Of a DNA stretch of 64,000 bases, positions 53,193 through 63,960 are shown in pieces. Below the pieces are notes generated by a model, which worked only from the letters and a program-made list of their open reading frames with translations, was not told where the DNA came from and searched no databases. A program made the translations under genes and the position numbers. The stretch is from positions 116,870 to 180,869 of the forward strand of contig NZ_BMLH01000008.1 of NCBI RefSeq assembly GCF_014645135.1, read 5' to 3'. The stretch comes from Rheinheimera tangshanensis. GTDB lineage: Bacteria > Pseudomonadota > Gammaproteobacteria > Enterobacterales > Alteromonadaceae. Positions within the stretch are counted from its first letter, which is position 1, and the number at the start of each line of letters is the position of its first letter.

Positions 53193-54151
53193 CAGCTTTG
53201 CCCATCAGCAGGGCTCAACATCTGGCCCGGCTGAAACCAATCGGCGCGGCCATTGAGGAAATCCACCACTTTCATGGCTTTTTTGCCGGCAGGTTGTAAT
53301 TCGGTGATCACCAACACGCCATCAGAGGTTTGAATGGCGATGCCTTTTTTATCCACCCGCAGTACCTGACCCGGCTGGCCTGAGCCCAGCTCTGTTACAG
53401 CGCGCCAGATTTTTAATTGCTGAGTGCCCAGTTGCAGATAACTGACAGGCCAGGGATTAAAAGCGCGGATTTCACGCTCAAGCGCTATGGCTGGCTTGGT
53501 AAAATCGAGCAGGGCTTCTTCTTTGGATAGCTTTTCGGCGTAGCTGGCTAACTCATCCTGTTGTGGCTGAGCCTGGGCCTGCAGTGCTTGCAGATTAGCT
53601 AAAGCTTCTACCAAAGCTACAGGGCCTGTTAAAGCTAACTTATCGTATAAGCTGGTGCTGGTCTCATCAACAGCTATAGGCGTGCTGACCTTGCTTAGCA
53701 TAGCGCCTGTATCCAGCCCTATATCCATTTGCATAATAGTGACACCAGATTCGGCATCGCCCGCCCAAATGGCGCGCTGAATAGGCGCAGCACCGCGCCA
53801 GCGTGGTAATAACGAGCCATGCACATTGATACAACCTAAACGTGGTGTATCCAGCACAGCCTGAGGCAAAATCAAGCCATAAGCCACCACCACCATTAAA
53901 TCGGCATTTAAGGCAGCTAATTCTTGTTGAGCCGCGGCCTTTTTTAGTGATTTCGGCTGATACACCGGAATATCGTGTTGCAGTGCCAGCTGTTTCACCG
54001 GGCTTTGTTGCAACTGATGACCACGACCTGCAGGTCTGTCGGGTTGGCTGTAGACAGCAATCACCTGATGAGGAGAATCCAACAGGGCAGCGAGATGGCG
54101 GGCAGCAAAGTCTGGTGTGCCCGCAAAAATAATACGTAAAGGAGTGGTCAA
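53192..54151 (-). CDS. fmt: methionyl-tRNA formyltransferase
   Basis: The 319-residue enzyme starts near [21 protein letters not shown] and has the formyl-transfer motif [23 protein letters not shown]. It formylates initiator Met-tRNA. I chose a TTG start at 54151: AGGA lies 6 bases upstream, the size matches E. coli (315) and it avoids a 53-base overlap with def. The longer frame starting at 54220 is rejected. Confidence 0.95.
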   Translation of the reverse strand: MTTPLRIIFAGTPDFAARHLAALLDSPHQVIAVYSQPDRPAGRGHQLQQSPVKQLALQHDIPVYQPKSLKKAAAQQELAALNADLMVVVAYGLILPQAVLDTPRLGCINVHGSLLPRWRGAAPIQRAIWAGDAESGVTIMQMDIGLDTGAMLSKVSTPIAVDETSTSLYDKLALTGPVALVEALANLQALQAQAQPQQDELASYAEKLSKEEALLDFTKPAIALEREIRAFNPWPVSYLQLGTQQLKIWRAVTELGSGQPGQVLRVDKKGIAIQTSDGVLVITELQPAGKKAMKVVDFLNGRADWFQPGQMLSPADGQS

Positions 54152-54167
54152 AATAATTCCTGCTTGG

Positions 54168-54674
54168 TTAACGGGCTGCGAGGCGAGCTTCTTTTTCCAG
54201 CTTTTTCTTAATACGGTCACGTTTTAGTGGCGATAAATAGTCGATAAACAACTTACCGACTAAATGATCCAACTCATGCTGTAAACAAATAGCCAGTAAA
54301 CCTTCAGCCTGAAGTTCAAACCAGTCGCCTTTTTCATTTTGCGCTTTGACTGTCACAGCTGCGGCGCGCTCTACTTTGGCGTAGCTTTGCGGCACCGACA
54401 AACAGCCTTCTTCGTATTCAGTGTCACCACTTTTGGCAATGATTTCCGGGTTAATAAAAACCATGGGTTCATCACGGTTTTCTGAGATATCGATCACGAC
54501 AACACGCTTGTGCACATTGACCTGAGTCGCCGCTAAACCTATGCCATTTTCGTCATACATGGTTTCCAGCATGTCTTTTACGAGTTGTTTAATTTCGGCC
54601 GTAACTGCAGGCACTGCTTGAGCGACTGTGCGTAAGCGTTCATCTGGATAATGTAAAACTGTTAATACTGTCAT
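54168..54674 (-). CDS. def: peptide deformylase
   Basis: The 168-residue metalloenzyme has all three motifs: [16 protein letters not shown] and [12 protein letters not shown]. It removes the formyl group from new proteins. The gene is first in def-fmt-rsmB-trkA and diverges from the LysM gene across 121 bases. Confidence 0.98.
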   Translation of the reverse strand: MTVLTVLHYPDERLRTVAQAVPAVTAEIKQLVKDMLETMYDENGIGLAATQVNVHKRVVVIDISENRDEPMVFINPEIIAKSGDTEYEEGCLSVPQSYAKVERAAAVTVKAQNEKGDWFELQAEGLLAICLQHELDHLVGKLFIDYLSPLKRDRIKKKLEKEARLAAR

Positions 54675-54795
54675 GGGACCTACAAAAATCGTCTATGTTC
54701 AATGGGCTGTGCTATGGTCTAATTTTAGCCATTTATGCTCAGTATGAATAGCGTCGTATGCAAGAATTACGACAAGTACAGACGGGGATGAGGTT

Positions 54796-55953
54796 ATGCG
54801 ACAGCAGCTTCTTGCTTTTTTGGTCAGCTTTTCTGTGTTTTTCAGCACTATGCTGCTGGCTGACGAGCTGAAACTTAAGGCTGACGCCCCCAGCTTATAT
54901 CTGGTGAAATCCGGCGATACCCTATGGGATATTGCTGGTTTGTATTTACAACACCCTTGGTTATGGCCGCGGTTATGGAAGTTAAATCCACAAGTCAGCA
55001 ACCCTCATCTGATTTACCCAGGCGACGAACTGCATCTGCAGTTTGATGCCGACGGCCAGCCAATACTGAGCTTAAATAGTCAGAGAGAGGCCGTCAGTCG
55101 TGCGGGTACAACTCAGGTTCAAAACTATTCCACCACGTCTGCAGCTATCAAATTGACCCCTAAAGTTCGCCGGATGGCAAAGGCTGATAAAGCCATACCA
55201 GCAGTGGCGCTTGCTGCCATAGACCCCTTTTTGTCGGAAGAGCACTTGTTAGCTGCAGAGCAGTTGGAAAGCCTGCCTTATGTGCTGGGTGGCAAGGAGA
55301 ACGTAAAAAATGCGGTATCCGGTCATCTGCTGTATGTACAGGGCGAGCTGGATCAAACTCTGCGTTATGGCATTTACCGCCAGGGTGAGGTGTACGAAGA
55401 CCCACAAAGCGGCGATATATTAGGTTACGAAGCGGTATTAATGGCAGAAGCTAAAGTCTTGCCGCCCGCTATGGTGGGCGAGCAGCACATCAGTCGGATT
55501 GAAGTGCAAAAATCCAGACGAGAGGTAAAACAGGGGGACCGGTTAATACCTTTGCCGTCGCAGTCGGTGTATCCAGACTTTTTTCAGCTGCAATCGCCAG
55601 ACACTGTCGTTTCCGGTGTGATAGTCGATAGTGCATCCGAATGGCGCGAGTTTGCTAAAGGCGAAATTGTGCTGTTGAATCAAGGCCAGAATGCTCAATT
55701 ACAACCTGGCCATCTGCTCGGGATCTTCCGTCCGTCGCCCGCAGTTGTTGATTTTGGCGATAAACCTTCGTATCCGGAAGACAGCGACAAGCTGCAGCGT
55801 ATTTTGCATGAAGTGGCAGGTTCTGCCGATGAAATGCCGACTGAATTAGTGGGCCAGCTGATGATTGTGAAAGTCAGTGAACACAGCAGTTTTGCGATGA
55901 TTTTGCGCACAGAGCAACCGGTGCGGGTCGGGGATTTGATAGGTAATCTCTGA
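54796..55953 (+). CDS. LysM-domain secreted protein
   Basis: The 385-residue protein has a signal peptide (LLAFLVSFSVFFSTMLLA). One LysM peptidoglycan-binding domain covers about residues 35-82 (YLVKSGDTLWDIAGLYL, NPHLIYPGDEL). A further 300 residues carry no motif I can name. Homologues regularly lie between def and dprA in gammaproteobacteria. It is probably periplasmic or envelope-bound; its role is unknown. Confidence 0.9.
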   Translation: MRQQLLAFLVSFSVFFSTMLLADELKLKADAPSLYLVKSGDTLWDIAGLYLQHPWLWPRLWKLNPQVSNPHLIYPGDELHLQFDADGQPILSLNSQREAVSRAGTTQVQNYSTTSAAIKLTPKVRRMAKADKAIPAVALAAIDPFLSEEHLLAAEQLESLPYVLGGKENVKNAVSGHLLYVQGELDQTLRYGIYRQGEVYEDPQSGDILGYEAVLMAEAKVLPPAMVGEQHISRIEVQKSRREVKQGDRLIPLPSQSVYPDFFQLQSPDTVVSGVIVDSASEWREFAKGEIVLLNQGQNAQLQPGHLLGIFRPSPAVVDFGDKPSYPEDSDKLQRILHEVAGSADEMPTELVGQLMIVKVSEHSSFAMILRTEQPVRVGDLIGNL

Positions 55954-55975
55954 GGTTCTGATAAAGGAGAGGAAG

Positions 55976-57067
55976 ATGGATGACCTCGAGCATTGGATCC
56001 GTTTAGCTGCTATTCCGTCTATGGACAGGCTAAAACATCAGCAGTGGTCGACACTGGTCTCGGCCGATGATTTTCATCAGCTGGACGATCACCAACTGCA
56101 GCAACTGGGTTTTACTTCAGGCCAAATCCAATGTCACAGAGCTATTACGCCACGGCGTATTGAACATTGTATGGAATGGCTGCAAGCCAGTCCCGATCAC
56201 CATTTTATCCGTTACACAGATCCGCTTTATCCCGAATTACTCTGTCAGATTAAACAACCACCTTTTGCCTTGTTTATCAAAGGCGATCTGGCTTTATTAA
56301 ACGAAGCGCAGATAGCGATAGTGGGTAGTCGTCAGCCCACTGCTACAGGTAAACAAGTAGCCTTTAACTTTGCTGCCGATTTATGTCGTTTAGGTTTAAC
56401 TGTCACCAGCGGTATGGCCAAAGGCATAGACGGGTGCAGTCATAGAGGCGCTTTGTCAGTACAGGGTAATACCATAGCTGTGCTTGGTCATGGTTTTGAT
56501 ACGGTTTATCCGGCGCAGCATAAAGAGCTGGCAACAGACATTGCCACCAGCGGCGCTTTGGTCTCGGAGTTTCTACCTGATGTGCCGCCGAAAGGGGAGC
56601 ATTTCCCGCTGCGCAACCGTATTGTAGTAGGGTTAAGTTTAGGAACTTTGGTGGTAGAGGCTGCGCTTAAAAGCGGTTCTCTGATCAGCGCTGGTTATGC
56701 CGCGGAGTATAGTCGGGAGCTTTTTGTGATCCCCGGTTCTATCTACAATCCACAGGCTGCGGGCTGTCATCAGTTAATTCAGCAAGGTGCTAAATTAACC
56801 ACTTGCGTGGCCGATATCATAGAAGAATGGAGCTTTTTGCAAAATAACGGTCTAAGTACTGTAAAGGGCAAAGAAAAAAATTTACAAACAGGCTTGTTTG
56901 ACGACGGCTTGTTGGCTAACGTAGGTGATGAGGCCACGGCGATTGATGTCATAGCAGATCGCAGTGGTTTATCTGTAGCGCAAGTCTCAATTGAATTGCT
57001 TCAACTGGAATTGGCCGGTGAAGTGGCAGCAGTACCTGGTGGTTACATCAGAGTGAGGAGGGCCTGA
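55976..57067 (+). CDS. dprA: DNA processing protein DprA/Smf
   Basis: The 363-residue protein has a Rossmann-like core (IAIVGSRQPTATGKQVA, TSGMAKGIDGCSHRGAL, EFLPDVPPKGEHFPLRNRIV) and a C-terminal winged helix (about 315-363). DprA loads RecA on incoming single strands during transformation. It starts 22 bases after the LysM gene and is followed by smg after 2 bases. Confidence 0.96.
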   Translation: MDDLEHWIRLAAIPSMDRLKHQQWSTLVSADDFHQLDDHQLQQLGFTSGQIQCHRAITPRRIEHCMEWLQASPDHHFIRYTDPLYPELLCQIKQPPFALFIKGDLALLNEAQIAIVGSRQPTATGKQVAFNFAADLCRLGLTVTSGMAKGIDGCSHRGALSVQGNTIAVLGHGFDTVYPAQHKELATDIATSGALVSEFLPDVPPKGEHFPLRNRIVVGLSLGTLVVEAALKSGSLISAGYAAEYSRELFVIPGSIYNPQAAGCHQLIQQGAKLTTCVADIIEEWSFLQNNGLSTVKGKEKNLQTGLFDDGLLANVGDEATAIDVIADRSGLSVAQVSIELLQLELAGEVAAVPGGYIRVRRA

Positions 57068-57069
57068 CT

Positions 57070-57543
57070 ATGTTTGATATCCTCATATATTTGTTTGAAA
57101 ACTACATCCACAACGAGTCAGAAATTTATGTGAATCATGCCGATCTGCAGCGTGAGCTCAGCAAAGCTGGTTTCCATGATGATGATATTTTTAAGGCCCT
57201 GCGCTGGCTGGATTCTTTATCTGCCTTGCAGGAAAGTCATGTTAAGCCCTATTTAACCAAAGTGAATTCGACTGCAGTACGTATTTATACTGCAGAAGAG
57301 CAACGTAAGCTGGAGACTGAGTGTCAGGGTTTCCTGCTGTTTCTGGAACAAATCAACGTGCTGGATGCGCCCACCCGCGAGATGGTATTGGACAGAGTGA
57401 TGGACCTGGATCAGAGTTCTGTCAGTCTGGACGATTTAAAATGGGTGGTGTTGATGGTGCTGTTTAATGTGCCTGGTCGTGAAAATGCTTATGCCCAGAT
57501 GGAAGACCTTATTTTTGATGAACCTACAGGGCCGCTGCATTAA
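57070..57543 (+). CDS. smg: Smg family protein (DUF494)
   Basis: The 157-residue acidic protein starts MFDILIYLFENYIHNE. It has the family region LDDLKWVVLMVLFNVPGRENAYAQMEDLIFD near the end. The function is unsettled; it nearly always follows dprA. It is 2 bases downstream of dprA, so co-translated. Confidence 0.95.
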   Translation: MFDILIYLFENYIHNESEIYVNHADLQRELSKAGFHDDDIFKALRWLDSLSALQESHVKPYLTKVNSTAVRIYTAEEQRKLETECQGFLLFLEQINVLDAPTREMVLDRVMDLDQSSVSLDDLKWVVLMVLFNVPGRENAYAQMEDLIFDEPTGPLH

Positions 57544-57555
57544 GCGGCCTTTTTC

Positions 57556-57680
57556 TACCCTTCGTACTTGAAGCCGCAGCTGCGTTAACTTCACTCTTTC
57601 ACCCCAATCACATAGGACACTATGCTCATGGGGACTCTTTCGTTTGTCGCCTTGCTGCAACTCCAATTACTTTGGGTATA
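57556..57680. repeat. ERIC-like intergenic repeat
   Basis: About 124 bases form an imperfect palindrome. The ends TACCCTTCGTACTT / TTACTTTGGGTA, the middle CACCCCAATCACATAG and GCTCATGGGGACTCTTTCG, and GTCGCCTTGCTGCAACTCC all follow the 127-bp ERIC consensus known in enterics and vibrios. It fills the smg-yrdD gap, and its right end supplies a TATAAT (57679-57684) that could promote the next gene. Confidence 0.82.
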
Positions 57681-57712
57681 TAATCTGTGCTGTTTTCTTC
57701 TATGGCCTTTGT

Positions 57713-58258
57713 ATGTTCCAGTCTGACAATACACTTTTTCAACACGAAAAAACCGCAGAGCCTTGTCCTTTGTGTGGCCATGCTTTGCAGATTAAAACTG
57801 GCAAAAATGGGCCTTTTTTAGGCTGTAGTAATTATCCGGTCTGTAATTACCTGAAAGCGCTGCATCCACATGAAAATACAGTGGTTAAAGTGTTAGAAGA
57901 TCAACTTTGTCCGGAATGTGGAAACGAACTGGCCGTAAAAAATGGCCGCTACGGTATGTTTATTGGCTGCAGCAACTATCCGCATTGTCATTTTATTGTG
58001 CATGCCGATGAACCCGAACCCAGTGATGTGCCTTGTCCTGAATGCAAAAAAGGTCAGTTGCTGGAGCGGACCAGTAAATACGGCAAAGCCTTTTATGGCT
58101 GCAGCAGATATCCTGACTGCAAATGCCTGCTAAATTTTAAGCCTGTCGAAGGGCAGTGTCAGTTCTGCAACTATCCACTTTTAATGGAAAAACCTTCGGC
58201 TTCTGGTGTGAAACTACTCTGCGCCAGTAAGAAATGTCAGAAAGTGCAGGGCACTTAA
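57713..58258 (+). CDS. yrdD: stand-alone topoisomerase-type zinc-ribbon protein (YrdD-like)
   Basis: The protein of about 181 residues is built of four Cys4 modules, each with a CPxC start and a GCSNYPxC-type end. They begin CPLCGHAL, CPECGNEL, CPECKKGQ and CQFCNYPL, and the last is degenerate. They match the C-terminal zinc ribbons of topoisomerase I, without the catalytic domain. E. coli yrdD has the same position between smg and tsaC. The ATG at 57713 has no strong ribosome site. Confidence 0.88.
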   Translation: MFQSDNTLFQHEKTAEPCPLCGHALQIKTGKNGPFLGCSNYPVCNYLKALHPHENTVVKVLEDQLCPECGNELAVKNGRYGMFIGCSNYPHCHFIVHADEPEPSDVPCPECKKGQLLERTSKYGKAFYGCSRYPDCKCLLNFKPVEGQCQFCNYPLLMEKPSASGVKLLCASKKCQKVQGT

Positions 58259-58284
58259 AGCTGGCAAAGGCTGGCCGCAAATAG

Positions 58285-58307
58285 AAAAGGCCCTTTCGGG
58301 CCTTTTT
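58285..58307. terminator. terminator between yrdD and purK
   Basis: AAAAGGCCC-TTTC-GGGCCTTTTT is a strong stem with T-runs usable from both converging genes. Confidence 0.9.
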
Positions 58308-58323
58308 GCTAACGGCAGATTTA

Positions 58324-59475
58324 TTATTGCAGTTGTTTTAGACGCGCAGCTACCAAGTCCAGTTCAGGGAATTCCTGCTCTGGTAAATGTTGACGTAACA
58401 GATCAAAACGTTGTGCCAGTTCGCTGGTGCTGGCGGCACTTAGATTGATATGGCCCATTTTGCGGCCTGGTCTTTTGCCTTTGCCGTACCAGTGCAAATG
58501 GCAGCTTGGTAAGCTTAATACGGCAGGGCTGACATGATCTTCACCCAGAATATTCACCATCAAAGTTGGACGCACTAAAGCTGTGCTGCCCAAAGGTAAA
58601 CCACAAACTGCCCGTAAATGGTTTTCAAACTGGCAGGTGTCTGCACCTTGTTGGGTCCAGTGTCCTGAGTTATGCACCCGCGGCGCTATCTCGTTGACCA
58701 GCAATGTGTCGCCGACCTGAAAAAACTCCAGCGCCAACACACCGACATAATCCAAAGCTGTAGCTACAGCTTCAAACATCTGTTTGGCTTGTTGTTGCAA
58801 TTCCTGCTGACCAGGTAAGGCAAGAGATACTGCCAGCACACCCGCGACATGATGATTTTCCGTCAGAGGGTAGACCACCATATCGCCCGCCTGGTTGCGG
58901 GCTCCGACTAAACTGACTTCACGGTCAAAGCGGACAAACTGTTCAGCTACTATGGCTTGAGGTAACGTGTGATCCGCGCCTGCCATAAACTGCTGGATAT
59001 CAGCCCACACCGCTTGCGCATCAGCCTGAGTTTTTAAACGCCATTGGCCTTTGCCATCATAACCTGCCAAAGCACTTTTCAGCACCAGTGGCAAACCCAG
59101 CTGTTCAATGGCCTGATAAAAATCCTGTTCAGTCACGACAATTTTGTAGGCTGCGTTGGTCACACCCGCTTTATCCAGCAATTGTTTTTCCTGACGGCGA
59201 TCGCCACCTGCTTTTATCGCTGTGCTGTTGGGTAAAAACTTACCGCTTTGCTGACACAGCTCCTGCACCGGATAAGGAATATGCTCAAACTCAGAGGTGA
59301 TCACATCGGCATTGGCAATAGCTTGTGCCAGACCTGTGCCCAGTTGCAGCTGAGTGACTGGGTCAACAATAGTGTCGCTGTTTACATCATAAGCAGAGAC
59401 TTTTAAATTCAGTGGAGTACCTGCCAGACTCATCATACGAGCCAGTTGGCCAGCACCTAAAACCAGAACCTTCAT
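58324..59475 (-). CDS. purK: 5-(carboxyamino)imidazole ribonucleotide synthase
   Basis: The 383-residue ATP-grasp enzyme opens [19 protein letters not shown] and has [15 protein letters not shown] and [14 protein letters not shown]. It carboxylates AIR with bicarbonate and ATP in purine synthesis. The ATG at 59475 is used (a GTG precedes it). It lies 3 bases after purE. Confidence 0.97.
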   Translation of the reverse strand: MKVLVLGAGQLARMMSLAGTPLNLKVSAYDVNSDTIVDPVTQLQLGTGLAQAIANADVITSEFEHIPYPVQELCQQSGKFLPNSTAIKAGGDRRQEKQLLDKAGVTNAAYKIVVTEQDFYQAIEQLGLPLVLKSALAGYDGKGQWRLKTQADAQAVWADIQQFMAGADHTLPQAIVAEQFVRFDREVSLVGARNQAGDMVVYPLTENHHVAGVLAVSLALPGQQELQQQAKQMFEAVATALDYVGVLALEFFQVGDTLLVNEIAPRVHNSGHWTQQGADTCQFENHLRAVCGLPLGSTALVRPTLMVNILGEDHVSPAVLSLPSCHLHWYGKGKRPGRKMGHINLSAASTSELAQRFDLLRQHLPEQEFPELDLVAARLKQLQ

Positions 59476-59478
59476 CAC

Positions 59479-59964
59479 TTATTCCTCGGCTGGATTCGGA
59501 TGAGCCAATACAGAGTCGGTTTGTTCTTTACGGAAGGCATCAATTTTGCTCATCAGCTCTGCATCAGAGGTCGCCAGAATTTGTGCTGCCAATAAGCCAG
59601 CATTGGCTGCACCTGCATCACCAATAGCCAGGGTACCCACTGCCACACCTTTTGGCATTTGTACTATAGATAACAAGGAATCCAGGCCTTTTAAGGCTTT
59701 CGACTGCACTGGCACACCTAAGACTGGCAGGCTGGTAAAAGCTGCTGCCATACCAGGTAAATGCGCTGCACCACCTGCACCGGCAATAATGACTTTTAAA
59801 CCACGGCTAGCTGCATTAGTGGCGTAATCCGCTAAAAGCTGAGGAGTTCTGTGAGCTGAAACAACGGTAGTTTCATAGGCAATTTGAAAACGATCTAACA
59901 TATCGGCCGCGTTTTTCATCGTGGGCCAATCAGATTTAGACCCCATGATAATACCTACTTTCAT
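59479..59964 (-). CDS. purE: N5-carboxyaminoimidazole ribonucleotide mutase
   Basis: The 161-residue protein has [23 protein letters not shown] and [14 protein letters not shown]. It moves the carboxyl group made by PurK to give CAIR. The ATG at 59964 has AAGGAA upstream and matches the family start; an upstream ATG adds 11 atypical residues. It diverges from tsaC. Confidence 0.97.
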   Translation of the reverse strand: MKVGIIMGSKSDWPTMKNAADMLDRFQIAYETTVVSAHRTPQLLADYATNAASRGLKVIIAGAGGAAHLPGMAAAFTSLPVLGVPVQSKALKGLDSLLSIVQMPKGVAVGTLAIGDAGAANAGLLAAQILATSDAELMSKIDAFRKEQTDSVLAHPNPAEE

Positions 59965-60109
59965 CGTTGTTTCCTTAAAGCTGCAAAGAACTGGCATAAT
60001 AAGGCCGCTATTATATACGCAAAGTCATTGAAGCTGTAGCTTCAGGGAAGACTCTGGCCTTGACCGGCCCCATTTTTGACGAAAAACCTCAGATACAGGA
60101 CTCAGAAAA

Positions 60110-61641
<1,532 letters not shown>

Positions 61642-61643
61642 CC

Positions 61644-61665
61644 AGAGGCGCTGCATTGCGCCTCT
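61644..61665. terminator. hairpin between hemF and the globin gene
   Basis: AGAGGCGC-TGCATT-GCGCCTCT is a perfect 8-bp stem directly after the hemF stop and just beyond the globin stop. It has no good T-run on either strand, so termination may be partial. Confidence 0.55.
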
Positions 61666-61671
61666 TGATGT

Positions 61672-62112
61672 TTATCTGTTGATCATATGGCTGGCCAGTT
61701 GCGCCAGCGAATGACTTAAGCCTTGGCGCAACAACTTGTCTTCTACCACTTCAGCCAAAGCTTTATCCATACAAAACATCCATTGATCGCGCATCTGCTG
61801 ATCCACAGCAAAAGGCATATGGCGCATTCGCAAACGTGGATGACCGTATTTTTCTTCAAACAAAGCAGGGCCACCCAACCAGCCAGATAAAAACTCAAAA
61901 AACTTTTGCCTTATCGTATCCAGAGGCAGAGGATGAATAGCATACAATTCGGCTGCTTCTGGTGCTGTCGACATAATGTCGTAGAATCTGTTGGCCAGAC
62001 GCCGTGTTGCTGCTTCGCCACCAATCAGCTCGTAAGGCGTGGTCGCCGGAGTTGGATGTGGCTTGCTATTTGGCTGGCTTTTATTAAAAATCGCGTCAAA
62101 CAACTTTTTCAT
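61672..62112 (-). CDS. group II truncated haemoglobin
   Basis: The 146-residue protein shows the group II truncated-globin pattern. The B10 Tyr is in RLANRFYDIM, and the E-F stretch is LSGWLGGPALFEEKYGHPRLRMRH with the proximal His in RMRHMPF. The G8 Trp is in RDQWMFCMDKAL. Such globins bind O2 or NO. The ATG at 62112 has AGGTT upstream and is only 9 bases from the divergent aroE start codon. It is encoded antisense between hemF and aroE. Confidence 0.93.
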   Translation of the reverse strand: MKKLFDAIFNKSQPNSKPHPTPATTPYELIGGEAATRRLANRFYDIMSTAPEAAELYAIHPLPLDTIRQKFFEFLSGWLGGPALFEEKYGHPRLRMRHMPFAVDQQMRDQWMFCMDKALAEVVEDKLLRQGLSHSLAQLASHMINR

Positions 62113-62121
62113 GGTGAACCT

Positions 62122-62937
62122 GTGGACCGTTACGCTGTATTTGGAAATCCTGTTGGGCACTCAAAATCGCCGCTGATCCATAGCTGGTTTGCCAAACAAA
62201 CCGCACAAGCTTTGAGTTACGAAGCCATTTTAGCACCGGTCGACGGCTTTGCCGACAGCTGGTTTAGCTTTGTCGCTGCGGGTGGCAGGGGTGGCAATGT
62301 CACAGTGCCCTTTAAAGAGCAGGCCTATCAGTTGGCAGAACAACTCAGTGAACGTGCTTTGCAGGCTGGTGCGGTCAACACTCTATATATAGATAAATCC
62401 GGTGTGCTTTGTGGTGATAACACCGATGGTTTAGGTTTAGTGGCTGATTTAACCCGGCTGGGAGCACAGCTTCAGGATGCTTCCATATTGGTATTAGGTG
62501 CTGGTGGAGCTTGTCGTGGTGTAGTCGGGCCTTTATTGGTTGCTGGTGTAAAGCACATCCATATAGCCAACAGAACTGCAGCTAAAGCTGAAGCCATAGC
62601 CGCGCTGTTTGATGGCAGAGTCACAGCATCAGGTTATGAGCAAGTTCCTGCTGAAAAATGGAGCCTGGTGATCAATGCCACTTCAAGCGGGCTTGACCAG
62701 CAAAGACCGCCGTTAGCAGAACAACATCTTAAGCACTGCACCTTGGCCTACGATATGTTGTATGGCAAAGAGCCGACCGCTTTTCTGATCTGGTGTCAGC
62801 AACAAGGTGTGCCTCAGTGCGCTGATGGTCTAGGTATGTTAGTCAGTCAGGCCGCTGAAAGTTTTGCGATATGGCGGGGTGTTAAACCTGATGTCACTCC
62901 GGTACTGCACCAACTGACGGCTATGGTGAAAGCATGA
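62122..62937 (+). CDS. aroE: shikimate dehydrogenase
   Basis: The 271-residue enzyme starts at a GTG (DRYAVFGNPVGHSKSPLIHSWF). It has GNVTVPFKEQAY with the catalytic Lys, GDNTDGLGL, the NADP motif VLGAGGACRGV and NRTAAKA. The length equals E. coli AroE (272). A longer frame from 61906 lies antisense to the globin gene and is rejected. Its ATGA junction with the next gene implies coupling. Confidence 0.97.
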   Translation: MDRYAVFGNPVGHSKSPLIHSWFAKQTAQALSYEAILAPVDGFADSWFSFVAAGGRGGNVTVPFKEQAYQLAEQLSERALQAGAVNTLYIDKSGVLCGDNTDGLGLVADLTRLGAQLQDASILVLGAGGACRGVVGPLLVAGVKHIHIANRTAAKAEAIAALFDGRVTASGYEQVPAEKWSLVINATSSGLDQQRPPLAEQHLKHCTLAYDMLYGKEPTAFLIWCQQQGVPQCADGLGMLVSQAAESFAIWRGVKPDVTPVLHQLTAMVKA

Positions 62938-63182
62938 ACCAGCAGTTGATCTTTAATCATGACTTCAATTTTGATGAAAACACAGATTCAGTCAGCTGTA
63001 GTTGTTTAGCTGCAGGCATGCGGTTACGTATCTATATAAAGAAGCCACAAGGCTGGGATAACCAAAGCTGGCTTGAGCAAATAAAAGAAGACTGCTTTTA
63101 TTGGGAAGAACAAATAGAAGAAGCGGCCAAAGCAGACCGCTTTAATGAGGATGGTGTATTGTACCTGGATGGCTCAGCTTAA
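62934..63182 (+). CDS. yrdB: DUF1488 protein (YrdB-like)
   Basis: The 82-residue acidic protein starts MNQQLIFNHDFNFDENTDSV and includes the mid-region AAGMRLRIYIKK and the Trp/Glu-rich second half typical of DUF1488. Its role is unknown. Its ATG overlaps the aroE stop, and its 3' end overlaps the convergent carbonic-anhydrase-like gene by 9 bases. Confidence 0.9.
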   Translation: MNQQLIFNHDFNFDENTDSVSCSCLAAGMRLRIYIKKPQGWDNQSWLEQIKEDCFYWEEQIEEAAKADRFNEDGVLYLDGSA

Positions 63183-63713
63183 CGGCTCGGCCAGATACTC
63201 ATCTTTTAATACCACATAGTTAATAGCAGACTGAGTCAGAAAACTACGTTCTGCTTCATTCAGCGGCCTGGCTTGTTTCACCGGGCTGCCTACATAGAGA
63301 TAACCAGACTCTAATCTTTTGCCAGGTGGTACCAAACTACCAGCACCAATAATGACATCGTCTTCTACTATCACGTCGTCCATTACTATAGCGCCCATAC
63401 CTACCAGAATACGGTTTCCCAACTGGCAGCCGTGCAACATCACTTTATGTCCGACTGTGACATCGTCTCCTATAAGAAGAGGAGAACCGCCCGGGTTCTT
63501 TGTGGTTGGTCGCGATACATGCAGTACAGAACCATCCTGCACATTAGTACGTTCACCAATACGGATAATGTTCACATCACCCCGTGCTGCTACTAAGGGC
63601 CAGATACTGCTATGAAGGCCAATTTGAATATCGCCAACTAAAACAGACGATGGATGCACATAAACCCCGTCAGCAAGCTGTGGAGTTTTACCTTTATATG
63701 AAGTTAATGACAT
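63174..63713 (-). CDS. yrdA: gamma-carbonic anhydrase-like hexapeptide-repeat protein
   Basis: The 179-residue left-handed beta-helix protein has hexapeptide repeats and the zinc-site positions DGSVLHV, VTVGHKVMLHGC (His residues). E. coli YrdA is the homologue and keeps this position beside aroE. The ATG at 63713 with AGGAA upstream is preferred over a longer frame starting at 63794. It diverges from the rRNA-type promoters. Confidence 0.94.
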   Translation of the reverse strand: MSLTSYKGKTPQLADGVYVHPSSVLVGDIQIGLHSSIWPLVAARGDVNIIRIGERTNVQDGSVLHVSRPTTKNPGGSPLLIGDDVTVGHKVMLHGCQLGNRILVGMGAIVMDDVIVEDDVIIGAGSLVPPGKRLESGYLYVGSPVKQARPLNEAERSFLTQSAINYVVLKDEYLAEPLS

Positions 63714-63824
63714 AAGAATTTCCTCTGCTGCTGCAGGAGTATGCGACAAATGTTGAAAAAAAGCACGGTTCGATTGAATTTCAGGCTGTCGCACTCAAAA
63801 GTACAAGTTTTCTTAAAAAGAGTA

Positions 63825-63852
63825 TTGCACGCAGCCAAAAACTCCCTATAAT
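63825..63852 (+). promoter_or_regulatory. rRNA-type promoter P1
   Basis: TTGCAC (63825-63830), a 16-base spacer and TATAAT (63847-63852) are followed by a GCGCGCC discriminator. An A/T-rich UP-like stretch lies just upstream (63797-63820). This is the rrn P1 layout, including the GC discriminator linked to ppGpp control. Confidence 0.8.
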
Positions 63853-63932
63853 GCGCGCCATGCCAACGGGGTGATGCGAAAGCAGCTCTGGGGTGGTTTT
63901 GAAATGAAGTGAAAAATGATGCAAAACATCGC

Positions 63933-63960
63933 TTGACACGAGATTGAAAATCACTAAAAT
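63933..63960 (+). promoter_or_regulatory. rRNA-type promoter P2
   Basis: TTGACA (63933-63938), a 16-base spacer and TAAAAT (63955-63960) are followed by GC-rich GGCCGCC. In tandem with P1 it indicates an rRNA operon starting to the right of the window, as rrnD does beside yrdA in E. coli. Confidence 0.78.

Noticed and set aside
53192..54220. Longer 342-codon version of fmt
   Set aside because: It overlaps def by 53 bases and adds residues atypical of the family; a TTG with a ribosome site explains the normal length.
61906..62121. N-terminal extension of aroE antisense to the globin gene
   Set aside because: The Cys-rich extension is unlike any AroE, and the GTG at 62122 gives the standard start.
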